Below are positions 6,325-14,860 of a DNA stretch of 64,000 nucleotides, in pieces. The first letter of the stretch is position 1; every line of letters begins with the position of its first letter. The notes beneath the pieces were generated by a model, which worked only from the letters and a program-made list of their open reading frames with translations, did not search any database and was not told where the DNA came from. The translations under genes were made by a program, and so were the position numbers. The DNA is taken from assembly GCA_900545265.1 (NCBI GenBank), contig UQYI01000010.1, positions 17,659 to 81,658 of the forward strand. Reading direction: 5' to 3'. The stretch comes from an uncultured Eubacteriales bacterium. Lineage in GTDB: Bacteria; Bacillota; Clostridia; Christensenellales; CAG-138.

Positions 6325-7386
6325 ATGAAACGGAATATTCAGGGCAATTCTGCCGTAATTTGGAAATATATGTGCCTGCTGGGGGGGCTGCTGCTGTGTG
6401 CGCTTCTGGGAGCCTGCACTCCCGGGCATACGGAAAAGCAGGCTGCCGGTATGCCGGAAACGGCTTCGCCCCTGCTGGCTCAGACGCCTACGGCTACTCC
6501 TGTCCCTACGGCTACTCCGGCTCCCACGGCTTTGCCCACATTGCCCGTTACCCCTGCGCCTACTCCTTACGGGCTCCTTTCCTGGAGGGAGGGGAAGCTG
6601 TTTTCCGCCGGGGATCCTCAGGTGGAGGAGGATGGATACTTCTCCGAAAACCTGCGGATCACGCTCCATCGGGTGCAGGAGACGAAAAACGCCTATTCCG
6701 GCCGAACCATCGCCTACTTTCTGGCGGACATATATATAAAGGACATTACCTCCCTGCGCCGGGGCTATTCCAAACAGGGCACCTTCCAGAAGGGCGGCAC
6801 CCAGTTCATAGAAAAGATCGCCCGGGCCTATGGGGCGATCCTGACGGTTTCCGGGGATTACAGCAATCCCAACAAAAGCGGCCTGGTGTTTACAGACGGC
6901 GTGCTGGAGTATGAATCCAGGCCATATAAACGGGATCTGTGCGTATTGTATAAGGACGGCACCATGGAGATGTACAGCCCCGGGGAGATAGACAAAGAAG
7001 CCATTCTGGCCAAAGCCCCCTGGCAGAGCTGGAATTTCGGCCCCATCCTGCTGGATGAAAACGGAGATCCGGCGGAGAGCTTCAACCTGCCGGATGCCAT
7101 TGCCGGGCGGAACCCCAGAACCGTCATAGGGTATTACAGCCCCGGTCATTACTGCCTGCTGGTGGTGGACGGGCGGCAGCAGGGCTATTCCCTGGGGCTG
7201 AGCATGAAGGAACTGGCGGCTTTTATGGCGGATCTGGGCTGCAAGGCTGCCTATAATCTGGATGGAGGCATCTCCGCCCAGATAGCCTATATGGGGGAGC
7301 GGATCAACCATCCGGGCAAGGACAGGAACCTGCGGGACGTGATCCTGCTGCTGGAGCCGGAAAGCACCCCAACCCCGGCGGAATAA
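6325..7386 (+). CDS. Phosphodiester glycosidase family lipoprotein
   Basis: A 353-aa exported lipoprotein: basic N-terminus, hydrophobic segment and lipobox LLGAC with Cys at 31. A Thr/Pro-rich linker of repeated TPTATPVP-like units follows (about residues 55-85). The C-terminal domain is the phosphodiester glycosidase (NAGPA-like, DUF2233) fold, with YYSPGHYCLLVVDGR and the hallmark CKAAYNLDGG. Such enzymes remove sugars linked through phosphodiesters on cell-surface polymers or glycans; the substrate here is unknown. It has a paralogue at 60151 with the same promoter layout. Translation appears leaderless. Confidence 0.85.
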   Translation: MKRNIQGNSAVIWKYMCLLGGLLLCALLGACTPGHTEKQAAGMPETASPLLAQTPTATPVPTATPAPTALPTLPVTPAPTPYGLLSWREGKLFSAGDPQVEEDGYFSENLRITLHRVQETKNAYSGRTIAYFLADIYIKDITSLRRGYSKQGTFQKGGTQFIEKIARAYGAILTVSGDYSNPNKSGLVFTDGVLEYESRPYKRDLCVLYKDGTMEMYSPGEIDKEAILAKAPWQSWNFGPILLDENGDPAESFNLPDAIAGRNPRTVIGYYSPGHYCLLVVDGRQQGYSLGLSMKELAAFMADLGCKAAYNLDGGISAQIAYMGERINHPGKDRNLRDVILLLEPESTPTPAE

Positions 7387-7414
7387 AAAGCAAAAGAAAG
7401 AAAAGGAGAGTTTC

Positions 7415-8149
7415 ATGCATCAGGGAATCAAATGGATCGTAGCCAAGGATAAACAGGAGGCGGCCCGCTTTGCGGCGGATATATACGAGGCACTTTTGCA
7501 GCAAAAGCCCGCCTGCGTGCTGGGGTTGGCTACGGGTTCGACTCCCATTCCCCTGTACAGGGAGCTTATCGCCCGGGAAAAAGCGGGGAAGCTCAGCTTC
7601 CGGGATGTGCGCTCGGTGAATCTGGATGAATACAGGGGCCTTTCCCCGGCTCATCCCCAGTCCTACCGGTACTTCATGCAGGAGCAGCTGTTTGACCATG
7701 TATCCATCCGGCCGGAGAACACCTTTGTGCCCGACGGTCTGCGGGAGGATGTGGCGGCGGCCTGCCGGGAATATGAGGAACGGATCGAAAGTCTGGGCGG
7801 CATCGATCTGCAGCTGCTGGGCATCGGTCATGACGGGCATATCGGCTTTAACGAGCCGGAGGACGTGTTCCGGCGGTATACCCATGAGGCCCGCCTTACC
7901 GATATGACCCGGGAGGCCAACCGGCGCTTTTTTGCCTCGCTGGAGGAGGTGCCCCTTTCCGCCGTGACCATGGGCATCGGTACGGTCATGGGGGCGGAGC
8001 GTATCCTGCTGATGGCCACGGGAAAGGATAAGCATGCCATTATGGAAAAGGCCTTCAAGGGCCCCGTGACCCCCTGGGTGCCGGCTTCCATACTGCAGTT
8101 CCATCACGATGTAACGGTGATCGTGGATGAAGACTGCTTCCGGGGCTGA
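7415..8149 (+). CDS. nagB: Glucosamine-6-phosphate deaminase
   Basis: A 244-aa enzyme converting glucosamine 6-phosphate to fructose 6-phosphate and ammonia, the step that brings amino sugars into glycolysis. The phosphate loop LGLATGSTP (37-45), the catalytic NLDEY with Asp71, and GIGHDGHIGFNEP with Asp140, His142 and Glu147 are all present. Length fits the short Bacillus-type monomer rather than the longer E. coli hexamer. GGAG precedes the ATG. It starts 28 bases after the phosphodiester glycosidase, which may release amino-sugar products for it. A terminator follows. Confidence 0.96.
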   Translation: MHQGIKWIVAKDKQEAARFAADIYEALLQQKPACVLGLATGSTPIPLYRELIAREKAGKLSFRDVRSVNLDEYRGLSPAHPQSYRYFMQEQLFDHVSIRPENTFVPDGLREDVAAACREYEERIESLGGIDLQLLGIGHDGHIGFNEPEDVFRRYTHEARLTDMTREANRRFFASLEEVPLSAVTMGIGTVMGAERILLMATGKDKHAIMEKAFKGPVTPWVPASILQFHHDVTVIVDEDCFRG

Positions 8150-8168
8150 GGAAAACACAAAGCATACA

Positions 8169-8203
8169 GGCGCCCCGCCGGGGAATTCCGGCGGGGCGCT
8201 TTG
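8169..8203 (+). terminator. Intrinsic terminator after nagB
   Basis: A GC-rich stem pairs GCGCCCCGCCGG with CCGGCGGGGCGC around GAATT, followed by TTTGCG. The T run is short. Confidence 0.7.
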
Positions 8204-8252
8204 CGTATATGCGGCGGGGAGGCTGCTTCCGGGCAGGGAGAGGTGCGGGCAC

Positions 8253-8338
8253 GGGGGCGCTGGGGCGGCGCAGCCGCCAGCCGGAGCCGCACAGCGGCTC
8301 CGGCCTTTGGCGCCGCAGGCGCCAAAGGCAGCGCCCCC
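8253..8338. repeat. Four-way-junction element 2 (type B)
   Basis: Outer stem GGGGGCGCTG / CAGCGCCCCC. Arms: GGCGGC-GCA-GCCGCC, GCCGGAGCCGC-ACA-GCGGCTCCGGC (11 bp, 8280-8304), CTTTGGCGCC-GCA-GGCGCCAAAG (10 bp, 8305-8327). All stems are perfect. Confidence 0.75.
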
Positions 8339-8400
8339 CGCCTTCGAACCGGTGCTGCCGCCGGATCCCCGGAAGAAAACCCCGTTTTCGCGGGCAAAAC

Positions 8401-8430
8401 AAAAGCAAGCAGATGCGTCTGCTTGCTTTT
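8401..8430. terminator. Bidirectional terminator
   Basis: A perfect 13-bp stem, AAAAGCAAGCAGA with its inverse, around TGCG. It lies between convergent genes and has T runs in both directions, so it can stop the leftward acyltransferase transcript as well as nagB readthrough. Confidence 0.85.
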
Positions 8431-8447
8431 TGCGTTCCGGTGACTTT

Positions 8448-9707
8448 TCAGCGCTTTTTGTGCAGCTTATACAACTCCTCAGCGGCCAGCCGGGCTTTGG
8501 CCACAGGCACATTTCCCTGAGGGAAGCAGTAGAACAGGTGTTCTCCGTTGCCTATGCATATCACGTCTCCCAGTTCATACCAGAAGTAGTCGGCATACAG
8601 CCCGTAGCAGGAAAGGGCGCTCTGGGTATAGGCAAGCTCCCCGCCGCAGCCCGTCAGGGTAAACCCTTCGCAGTCCTGCCGCAGATGCCCTTCTCCTACC
8701 ATGTAAATGGCCTTGTAATCCACCATCATGCCTATCTTTACCGGCGTTTCCAAAAGGTATTCGCCCCTTTCGGCTTCCTCCCGAACCTGCGCCCGCTCCC
8801 AGGCATACCAGTCGGGGATATGGGCAAACTCCGTTTCCCCTTCCGCCGCCTTCAGCTCTCCCAGGGGGGTCAGGGTATACCGCTTCCCGCAGGCGTGGCA
8901 TACCAGTTCCGTGCCCCTGCCTTCCATCTGCCCTTCGGTGCCGCAGCAGGCGCATTTATACAGGATCCGGTGCAGGCCGTCTGCCCGGAAAGGCTCTGTG
9001 ATCTCTATGCCCTGCTGCTTCTGCCAGGCAAAGTTGTCAAAGGTAAAGGCCCGGGTCAGGATATCATCCAGCTCCTGAACGGATTTGTTTTGTATTTCTT
9101 CTCTGGAAAGGAGCCTGCTTACATGGGCGCTTACGTCCACCTGCCGCTTTTGCAGGCAGTTATACAGGGGATCCCTGGCAAAGGCTCCCTCCGTTTTTAC
9201 AAAAAGCACCGGTACCCCCATCTTTTTCAGCAGCAGCCCCATGCGCCGGGGCAGGGGCGTGGCCCGGCCGTCAAAGGTATAGCTGGCCTCCGGGTACATA
9301 AGCACGCTGCACCGGCATTTTTTCAGGGCGTAGGCTATATCCGTCAGCAGAGTAAAGTCTGTAACGAACTTCTGCGTGGGGATGCAGCCCATCTGCTCCA
9401 TCAGATACCGCTTGCCCACAAAACCGTCCCCGGTGCATACGGTGCAGTAGGGCCGGTCCTTGAATATTTCCGTGACCATCAGCAGATCAATCCAGCTGGA
9501 GTGGTTCATCAGGATCAGGCAGGGGCCTGACTCTTCCTCCGTCAGGGGATCGCTGGTATAGGTAAAGTGGGTCTCCTTCAGATCCTTTCGGGCCGCTGCC
9601 CGCATGAGCAGCCGGAACAGAAGTCCCGGCCGTTTGGGCATATGGTGCCGGGGGCGGGGCAGGGCCATGACCTGGGCATAGGTGCTTTCTTTTACGGGGA
9701 TCTTCAT
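8448..9707 (-). CDS. PlsC-like acyltransferase with C-terminal zinc ribbon
   Basis: A 419-aa protein. The N-terminal half is an acylglycerol-phosphate acyltransferase domain with the catalytic NHSSWID (His69, Asp74) and substrate motif MYPEASYTFDG. Around residues 275-300 a zinc ribbon follows, CACC then CHACGKRY, and the rest is an unrecognised C-terminal domain. The reaction is probably transfer of an acyl chain to a lysophosphatidate-like lipid at the membrane face. The start is ATG 9707, with AAAGGA about 11 bases upstream. It is divergent from the GTPase gene. Confidence 0.8.
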   Translation of the reverse strand: MKIPVKESTYAQVMALPRPRHHMPKRPGLLFRLLMRAAARKDLKETHFTYTSDPLTEEESGPCLILMNHSSWIDLLMVTEIFKDRPYCTVCTGDGFVGKRYLMEQMGCIPTQKFVTDFTLLTDIAYALKKCRCSVLMYPEASYTFDGRATPLPRRMGLLLKKMGVPVLFVKTEGAFARDPLYNCLQKRQVDVSAHVSRLLSREEIQNKSVQELDDILTRAFTFDNFAWQKQQGIEITEPFRADGLHRILYKCACCGTEGQMEGRGTELVCHACGKRYTLTPLGELKAAEGETEFAHIPDWYAWERAQVREEAERGEYLLETPVKIGMMVDYKAIYMVGEGHLRQDCEGFTLTGCGGELAYTQSALSCYGLYADYFWYELGDVICIGNGEHLFYCFPQGNVPVAKARLAAEELYKLHKKR

Positions 9708-9834
9708 GACAAACCGGTTCCTTTGCAATAAAGTCACTATCAGTATACTATGGGCCGGGTTGAGAAACAAGATACATCTGTGCTACAATATACCCCATAC
9801 AGAATACAATCCCTGCCGGAAAGGAGGCTTCCCC

Positions 9835-12411
9835 ATGGAAAAACGCACTCTGGGGCTTTTGGCCCATGTGGATGGGGGCAAGACTACCCTTTCTGAAGCC
9901 ATGCTGTATACCGCCGGGGCCATCCGCCGGGCAGGCCGGGTGGATAAGGGCAGCGCGCTGCTGGATTTTGACGATATGGAGCGCAGCCGGGGCATTACCA
10001 TCTTTGCCCGGGAGGCGGCCTTCACCTGGAAGGATACCCGCTTTACCCTGCTGGATACTCCCGGCCACGGGGACTTTGGGGCGGAGATGGAGCGCACGCT
10101 CCCGGCTCTGGACTGCGCCCTGCTGCTGATCTCCGGTACCGACGGCCCCCAGCCCTATACCCGGACGCTGTGGGAGCTGCTTCGGGGCAGGGGGATCCCG
10201 GTGTTCGTATTCGTTACCAAAATGGATATCAGCCCCTATACCCCTCAGGAACATATGCAGCTGCTGGAAAAGGAGTTCGGGGGCGGCTTTATGGACTTTT
10301 CCCGGCCGGTACCCATGGAGGAACTGGCCCTGCTGGAAGAAGAGGCCATGGAGCGGTACCTTTCTTCCGGCACTCTGGAAAGGGAGGATATCCGGCGGCT
10401 CATAGCCCGGCGGCAGCTTTTCCCGGTGGCCTTCGGTTCCGGGCTGCGGCAGCAGGGCATAGACGCACTGCTGGATCTGCTGGAGCAATACTGCCCGGCC
10501 CCCCGGTATCGGGAGGAAAAGAGTGCGCTGGTTTTCAAGGTGGAGCGGGACAGGGAAGGGCGCAGGCTCACCCATGTCAAAGTGCTGGGGGGCGCCTTCC
10601 GTATAAAAGAGAATCTGTCCTACCTGCAGAAAAACGGAGAGCCCCGGGAGGAGAAGCTCCAGGAGATACGCTTTTACGGCGGGGAACGCTATACCGCCGC
10701 CGAGGAGGCCCTGCCGGGGGATGTGTGTGTGTTTACGGGGCTGACCGCTTCCCGGCCGGGCGGGTATATCGGGGCTGAGGGGGAGAAGAATCCTTCCCGG
10801 CTGACGCCTTCCCTCAGCTACCGGTTGGTGCTGCCGAAGGGCTGTGACCCGGTGCGGCTCATGCCCCGGCTCCGGGAGCTGGAGGAGGAGGAACCTGCCC
10901 TGGGGCTGACTTTTTCCCAGCGGCTGGGAGAGATCCGGGTGCAGCTTATGGGGCAGGTGCAGATCGATGTGTTCAAAAGCCTGCTCAAACGCCGCCTGGG
11001 GGTGGATGCGGAGCTGGATGAAGGCTCCGTGCTGTATAAGGAGACGGTGGCCGCACCGGTGCTGTGCGCCGGACATTTTGAGCCTTTGCGCCACTATGGA
11101 GAGGTGCATCTGCTGCTGGAGCCCCTGCCCCGGGGCAGCGGGATATTGTATGAAAGCCGGTGCCCGGAGGACATGCTCACCCGAAACTGGCAGAATCTGG
11201 TGCTGAGCCAGCTGGCGGCCCGACCTTCTGCGGGGGTGCTGACGGGTTCTCCCCTGACGGATATGAAGATCACCCTTACCGGGGGCCGGACCCATGTGAA
11301 GCATACGGAGGGCGGCGACATGGGGGAGGCGGCCGGCCGGGCCCTGCGGCAGGGACTTATGAAGGCCGGATGCAGGCTGCTGGAGCCCTGGTATGCCTTT
11401 TCCATGGAGCTGCCGGCCTCGCTGCTGGGCCGGGCCATGGGGGATATCCGCCGCATGGGCGGAGTGATGGAAGCCCCCGTGCAGAAAGGGACGGCCATGC
11501 TTTTGCGCGGCCGGTGCCCTGTGGCCTCCATGGGCAACTATGCCGGGGAATTCCTTTCCTATACCCGGGGAGAAGGGCGTTTCTGGTGCCGGGCGGACGG
11601 ATACGATCTCTGCCATGACCCGGAGGCGGTCATAGCGCGCATGGCGTATGATCCCGGGCGGGACGTGGAGCACCCGGCGGATTCCGTTTTCTGCGTCCAC
11701 GGCACGGGGGAGATCGTCTCCTGGCGGGAGGCGGACAATTATATGCATGCCCAGTCGGCGGTACACTTCCGCAAGGGAGAAGAAACGGTCCACCGGCGGG
11801 TGAATCTGGAGGAACGGGAGCTGCGGGAGATCCTGCGCCGGGAGTTCGGGGAGGAAAGGCCGGAGCTGTACCGGGCACCGGAGAGCCGCCCGCAGGAGAC
11901 GGAAACGGAAGCACCTCTGCGGGAGCAGACTCCCTGGCTGCTGGTGGACGGCTATAACCTGCTGTATGCCTGGGAGGAGCTGCGCACTCTGGCCAAGGGC
12001 AGTCTGGAGGCCGCCCGCACCCGGCTCATGGACGAGATGAGCAATTACTGCGGCTTTACGGGCAGCGTCATGGTGCTGGTCTTTGACGGCCGGGGCGGAG
12101 AGAGCAAAGGGGAGAACCGCTTTGTATACCACGGGGTCCACGTGGCCTTTACACCGGCGGGGGTCAGTGCGGACGGATATCTGCAGACCCTGCTGGAGGA
12201 GATCGGCCCCAATCACGCCGTGCGTCTGGTGACGGGGGACGGGCTCATACAGCTGGCGGCGGTGGGCGCCGGGGTGCTGCGCACCTCTTCCAGGGAATTT
12301 GAGAAGGAATGCAGGGAGGTGTTCCGGCGGATGGACGACCTGCTCAGGCAGCGGCAGCGGGCCCTGCCCAACCGGCTTCGGCTGCCGGAGGACGAAAAGA
12401 AGGAGGAATAA
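9835..12411 (+). CDS. Tet(M)/EF-G-like GTPase fused to YacP/Rae1-type NYN nuclease
   Basis: An 858-aa protein. Residues 1-650 follow the EF-G/ribosomal-protection architecture: P-loop AHVDGGKTTL (10-19), switch RSRGITIFA, G3 DTPGHGDFG and G4 TKMD, then domains II to V. Around residue 699 a second domain begins with LLVDGYNLLYAWEEL, the NYN signature of YacP, known in Bacillus as Rae1, an endonuclease that cuts mRNA in the ribosomal A site. The fusion would deliver a nuclease to the ribosome by a GTPase. AAAGGAGG precedes ATG 9835. ylmH follows after 4 bases. Whether it gives tetracycline resistance cannot be read from sequence. Confidence 0.85.
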   Translation: MEKRTLGLLAHVDGGKTTLSEAMLYTAGAIRRAGRVDKGSALLDFDDMERSRGITIFAREAAFTWKDTRFTLLDTPGHGDFGAEMERTLPALDCALLLISGTDGPQPYTRTLWELLRGRGIPVFVFVTKMDISPYTPQEHMQLLEKEFGGGFMDFSRPVPMEELALLEEEAMERYLSSGTLEREDIRRLIARRQLFPVAFGSGLRQQGIDALLDLLEQYCPAPRYREEKSALVFKVERDREGRRLTHVKVLGGAFRIKENLSYLQKNGEPREEKLQEIRFYGGERYTAAEEALPGDVCVFTGLTASRPGGYIGAEGEKNPSRLTPSLSYRLVLPKGCDPVRLMPRLRELEEEEPALGLTFSQRLGEIRVQLMGQVQIDVFKSLLKRRLGVDAELDEGSVLYKETVAAPVLCAGHFEPLRHYGEVHLLLEPLPRGSGILYESRCPEDMLTRNWQNLVLSQLAARPSAGVLTGSPLTDMKITLTGGRTHVKHTEGGDMGEAAGRALRQGLMKAGCRLLEPWYAFSMELPASLLGRAMGDIRRMGGVMEAPVQKGTAMLLRGRCPVASMGNYAGEFLSYTRGEGRFWCRADGYDLCHDPEAVIARMAYDPGRDVEHPADSVFCVHGTGEIVSWREADNYMHAQSAVHFRKGEETVHRRVNLEERELREILRREFGEERPELYRAPESRPQETETEAPLREQTPWLLVDGYNLLYAWEELRTLAKGSLEAARTRLMDEMSNYCGFTGSVMVLVFDGRGGESKGENRFVYHGVHVAFTPAGVSADGYLQTLLEEIGPNHAVRLVTGDGLIQLAAVGAGVLRTSSREFEKECREVFRRMDDLLRQRQRALPNRLRLPEDEKKEE

Positions 12412-12415
12412 GCCC

Positions 12416-13162
12416 ATGGAACGGGAGGAACTGATCCGCCGGCTGGAGGATCTTTCCCGCCGGAGGGACAGGAGCGGCTGCATGACGCACAGCCGGTTTC
12501 TGACGGAGGAGGAACAGGCGCTGACCCTGCAGTGGGGAGCCGGCCGGGAGGGCGCCCCGGTGCTTTTCGGCGGCCGGGAGGGCTGCGAAAGGCGTATGGC
12601 CTTTTTTCTGCCGGAATGGGAGCAGGAGGGGGAGGCGCTCATGGCGGAGGAGATCGCCTGCGTGGCCCTGCGGGGGGATCTGGGGCGGCTGACCCACCGG
12701 GACTATCTGGGGGCGGTGCTGGCGCTGGGGCTGACCCGGGATGCATTGGGAGATATTCTCCCCGGGGAAAAGACCGCCTATATCTTCTGCACGCCGGCGG
12801 CGGCAGGAGCCATGGAGCGGGCTTTGGACAAGGTGGGCCGCCAGAACGTGCAGGCGGAACCCGTGGCGCCGGAGGAGGCTCCCGCCCCCACCCATGAGGT
12901 GGAGGAAACGGCCTTTACCGTTAAGTCTTTGCGGCTGGATGCCGTGACGGCGGGGCTTTTTCATATAGCCCGGCCTTTGGCGGTGGAGCGCATAGCGCGG
13001 GGAGACTGCCAGCTGAACCATCGGATCAATCTGAAGCCGGATGCAGCCGTAAAGGAGGGGGACGTGCTCTCTGTCCGGGGGCTGGGAAAGGGCGAGATCC
13101 TGAAGGTGGGGGGCCAGAGCAAAAAAGGCAGGCTGTTTATCACCGGCGGCCGCTGGAAGTGA
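12416..13162 (+). CDS. ylmH: YlmH-type S4 domain RNA-binding protein
   Basis: A 248-aa protein. The N-terminal two thirds match the YlmH fold (THSRFLTEEEQ near residue 23 is characteristic) and the C-terminal 75 residues are an S4 RNA-binding domain (VKSLRLDAVTAGLFHIARP, then GDCQLNHRINLKPDAAVKEG). YlmH binds the large ribosomal subunit and has been linked to ribosome-associated quality control in Bacillus. AGGAGG sits 9 bases before the ATG, within the end of the GTPase-nuclease gene 4 bases away, so the two are cotranscribed and translated together. Confidence 0.9.
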   Translation: MEREELIRRLEDLSRRRDRSGCMTHSRFLTEEEQALTLQWGAGREGAPVLFGGREGCERRMAFFLPEWEQEGEALMAEEIACVALRGDLGRLTHRDYLGAVLALGLTRDALGDILPGEKTAYIFCTPAAAGAMERALDKVGRQNVQAEPVAPEEAPAPTHEVEETAFTVKSLRLDAVTAGLFHIARPLAVERIARGDCQLNHRINLKPDAAVKEGDVLSVRGLGKGEILKVGGQSKKGRLFITGGRWK

Positions 13163-13211
13163 GAAGCATACCATAAAATGCAGGGATGCATAAAAATTTT
13201 CAGGCCCTGAA

Positions 13212-13240
13212 TTGACTTTTATAGAGAATTGTGATACAAA
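13212..13240 (+). promoter_or_regulatory. Promoter of the BMP lipoprotein gene
   Basis: TTGACT (13212-13217), 17-base spacer, TACAAA (13235-13240). It leaves a leader of about 60 bases before the ATG at 13304. Confidence 0.65.
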
Positions 13241-13303
13241 TATACCTGTAATTTGCCGCCGTGGGAATCACGGGGGCAGAAATAAAGAAAGGGAAACATT
13301 GCT

Positions 13304-14512
13304 ATGAAGAAGTTCTTTGCTATGCTGCTGGCTCTCGTCATGGTACTGGGTCTGGTTGCCTGCACTTCCAGCAACAACGACGCCAAGAAAGACGATGCAC
13401 AGCAGGGCGATGCGGCCAAGACCGAGTACAAGATCGCCATGATCACCGACTACGGTGACATTACCGACCAGTCCTTCAACCAGACCACTTATGAGGCCTG
13501 CCAGGCTTTTGCCAAGGACAACGACATCACCTTCACCTATTATAAGCCCGCTGGCAACAACACCGCCGACCGTGTGGCCATGATCGAGAAGGCTGCTGAC
13601 GAAGGCTACAACGTGATGGTCATGCCCGGCTATGCATTTGCCGGCGCCATCGTGGAAGCCGCTCCCAAGTTCAAGGATGTTAAGTTCATCGCTCTGGACG
13701 TGGGCGTAGGCGATCTGCTGGAGGCGGGCGTTACCGCCAAGGGCGAGAGCTATGACTACAACCCCGATAACTGGAAGCTGGAAGACTACGTGGATCTTTC
13801 CAACGTATACTGCGCCATCTATCAGGAAGAGCTCTGCGGCTACATGGCAGGCTTTGCTGCCGTAAAGCTGGGCTACACCAAGCTGGGCTTCCTGGGCGGC
13901 ATGGCCGTTCCCGCCGTTATCCGCTATGGCTACGGCTTTGTGCAGGGCGCTGACGCCGCTGCCAAGGAGCTAGGCATTGAAGTGGAAATGAACTATGCCT
14001 ACGGCGGCCAGTTCAACGGCGATGCCGACATCACCGCTGCCATGGATACCTGGTATCAGGGCGGCACCGAAGTGGTCTTTGCCTGCGGCGGCGGTATCTA
14101 CACCTCTGCGGCTGAGGCTGCACAGAAGGTCAACGCCAAGGTCATCGGCGTAGACGTGGATCAGAAGGGCATCATCGACGGCCTGTATGGCGAGGGTATG
14201 ACCGTGACCTCCGCCATGAAGGGTCTGTATCCCGCTACCTACGACACCCTGAAGGATGTTGTGCTCAACGGTAACTGGGAGAACTACGCTGGCAAGATCG
14301 CTACCCTGGGTCTGGTTTCCGGGGAAGATCCCACCGCCAACTACGTCCAGATCCCCTTTGAGTCTACCCAGTGGTCCGACAAGTTCACCCAGGATGACTA
14401 CAAGGCTCTGGTAGCCAAGATGTTCGACGGCACCATCAAGGTGGACAACGGCATCGGCGCCATGCCTGCCGTGACCAACGTGAAGGTCAACGACCAGGGC
14501 AACCTGAAGTAA
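13304..14512 (+). CDS. BMP family nucleoside-binding lipoprotein
   Basis: A 402-aa substrate-binding lipoprotein of the BMP/PnrA family, which captures nucleosides for ABC import. Signal peptide with lipobox LVACT (Cys at about 21), then IAMITDYGDITDQSFNQ, the ligand-loop signature of the family, and GYMAGFAAVKLGYTKLGFLGG. The codon pattern is strongly biased to C-ending codons, as in highly expressed genes. No permease or ATPase gene is adjacent: the gene has its own promoter and terminator, so it works with a transporter encoded elsewhere. Confidence 0.92.
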   Translation: MKKFFAMLLALVMVLGLVACTSSNNDAKKDDAQQGDAAKTEYKIAMITDYGDITDQSFNQTTYEACQAFAKDNDITFTYYKPAGNNTADRVAMIEKAADEGYNVMVMPGYAFAGAIVEAAPKFKDVKFIALDVGVGDLLEAGVTAKGESYDYNPDNWKLEDYVDLSNVYCAIYQEELCGYMAGFAAVKLGYTKLGFLGGMAVPAVIRYGYGFVQGADAAAKELGIEVEMNYAYGGQFNGDADITAAMDTWYQGGTEVVFACGGGIYTSAAEAAQKVNAKVIGVDVDQKGIIDGLYGEGMTVTSAMKGLYPATYDTLKDVVLNGNWENYAGKIATLGLVSGEDPTANYVQIPFESTQWSDKFTQDDYKALVAKMFDGTIKVDNGIGAMPAVTNVKVNDQGNLK

Positions 14513-14525
14513 CGAACCGAACCCG

Positions 14526-14557
14526 AAAGGGGCAGGAGCGATCCTGCCTCTTTTTTG
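14526..14557 (+). terminator. Intrinsic terminator
   Basis: GGCAGGA pairs with TCCTGCC around GCGA, followed by CTCTTTTTT. It ends the BMP lipoprotein transcript. Confidence 0.9.
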
Positions 14558-14629
14558 TTTTGGGCGGGAGAGGCGCGGAGAAACGGGGGTTGGGACGCGG
14601 CTCCATGCGGTTTGAGCGGTCTGGGGGCG

Positions 14630-14714
14630 GGGGCGCACTGCGTGCCGCAGGCACGCCTGCGGGGGCCCTGCGGGCCCCCGCAGTGTTCCGGCGCAGAGCC
14701 GGAACGTGCGCCCC
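14630..14714 (+). repeat. Four-way-junction element 3 (type A)
   Basis: Outer stem GGGGCGCAC / GTGCGCCCC. Arms in order: GCGTGCC-GCA-GGCACGC, CTGCGGGGGCCC-TGC-GGGCCCCCGCAG, GTTCCGGC-GCAGA-GCCGGAAC. All stems are perfect. GGGACGCGG lies upstream at 14592-14600. Confidence 0.8.
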
Positions 14715-14795
14715 ACGGCAGCGAATATGGGGAAAATCCTTTTGCACCGGCCCGGATGTGCAGGGAAAAACTTTGCAAAAATACAGAAACAGGCA

Positions 14796-14833
14796 TTGAC
14801 AAATCCGTCTTACTGTATTAGTATATTAGTACA
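14796..14833 (+). promoter_or_regulatory. GntR operon promoter with operator
   Basis: TTGACA (14796-14801), 17-base spacer, TAGTAT (14819-14824). TGTATTAGTATATTAGTACA (14814-14833) overlaps the -10 box: it has dyad ends TGTA/TACA and a central TATA, plus a direct TATTAGTA repeat. This suits autoregulation by the YtrA-type GntR protein. Confidence 0.7.
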
Positions 14834-14860
14834 ATAAGCAAGCGGAAAGGAGCGTAGCCA

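Noticed and set aside
9835..12411. Calling this gene a tetracycline-resistance determinant
   Set aside because: Tet(M)-like GTPases form a broad family; the NYN fusion and ylmH operon point to a ribosome-rescue role, and resistance cannot be read from sequence.
9748..12642. A 964-codon minus-strand frame opposite the GTPase-nuclease gene
   Set aside because: Product is a Gln/Pro/His-rich shadow without motifs; the + frame has all GTPase motifs.
14555..14821. Short reading frames inside the intergenic palindromic elements (here and at the other copies)
   Set aside because: Their repeated peptides such as GAHVPA or RNVRPRP come from the palindromes in different frames; no ribosome sites or conservation.
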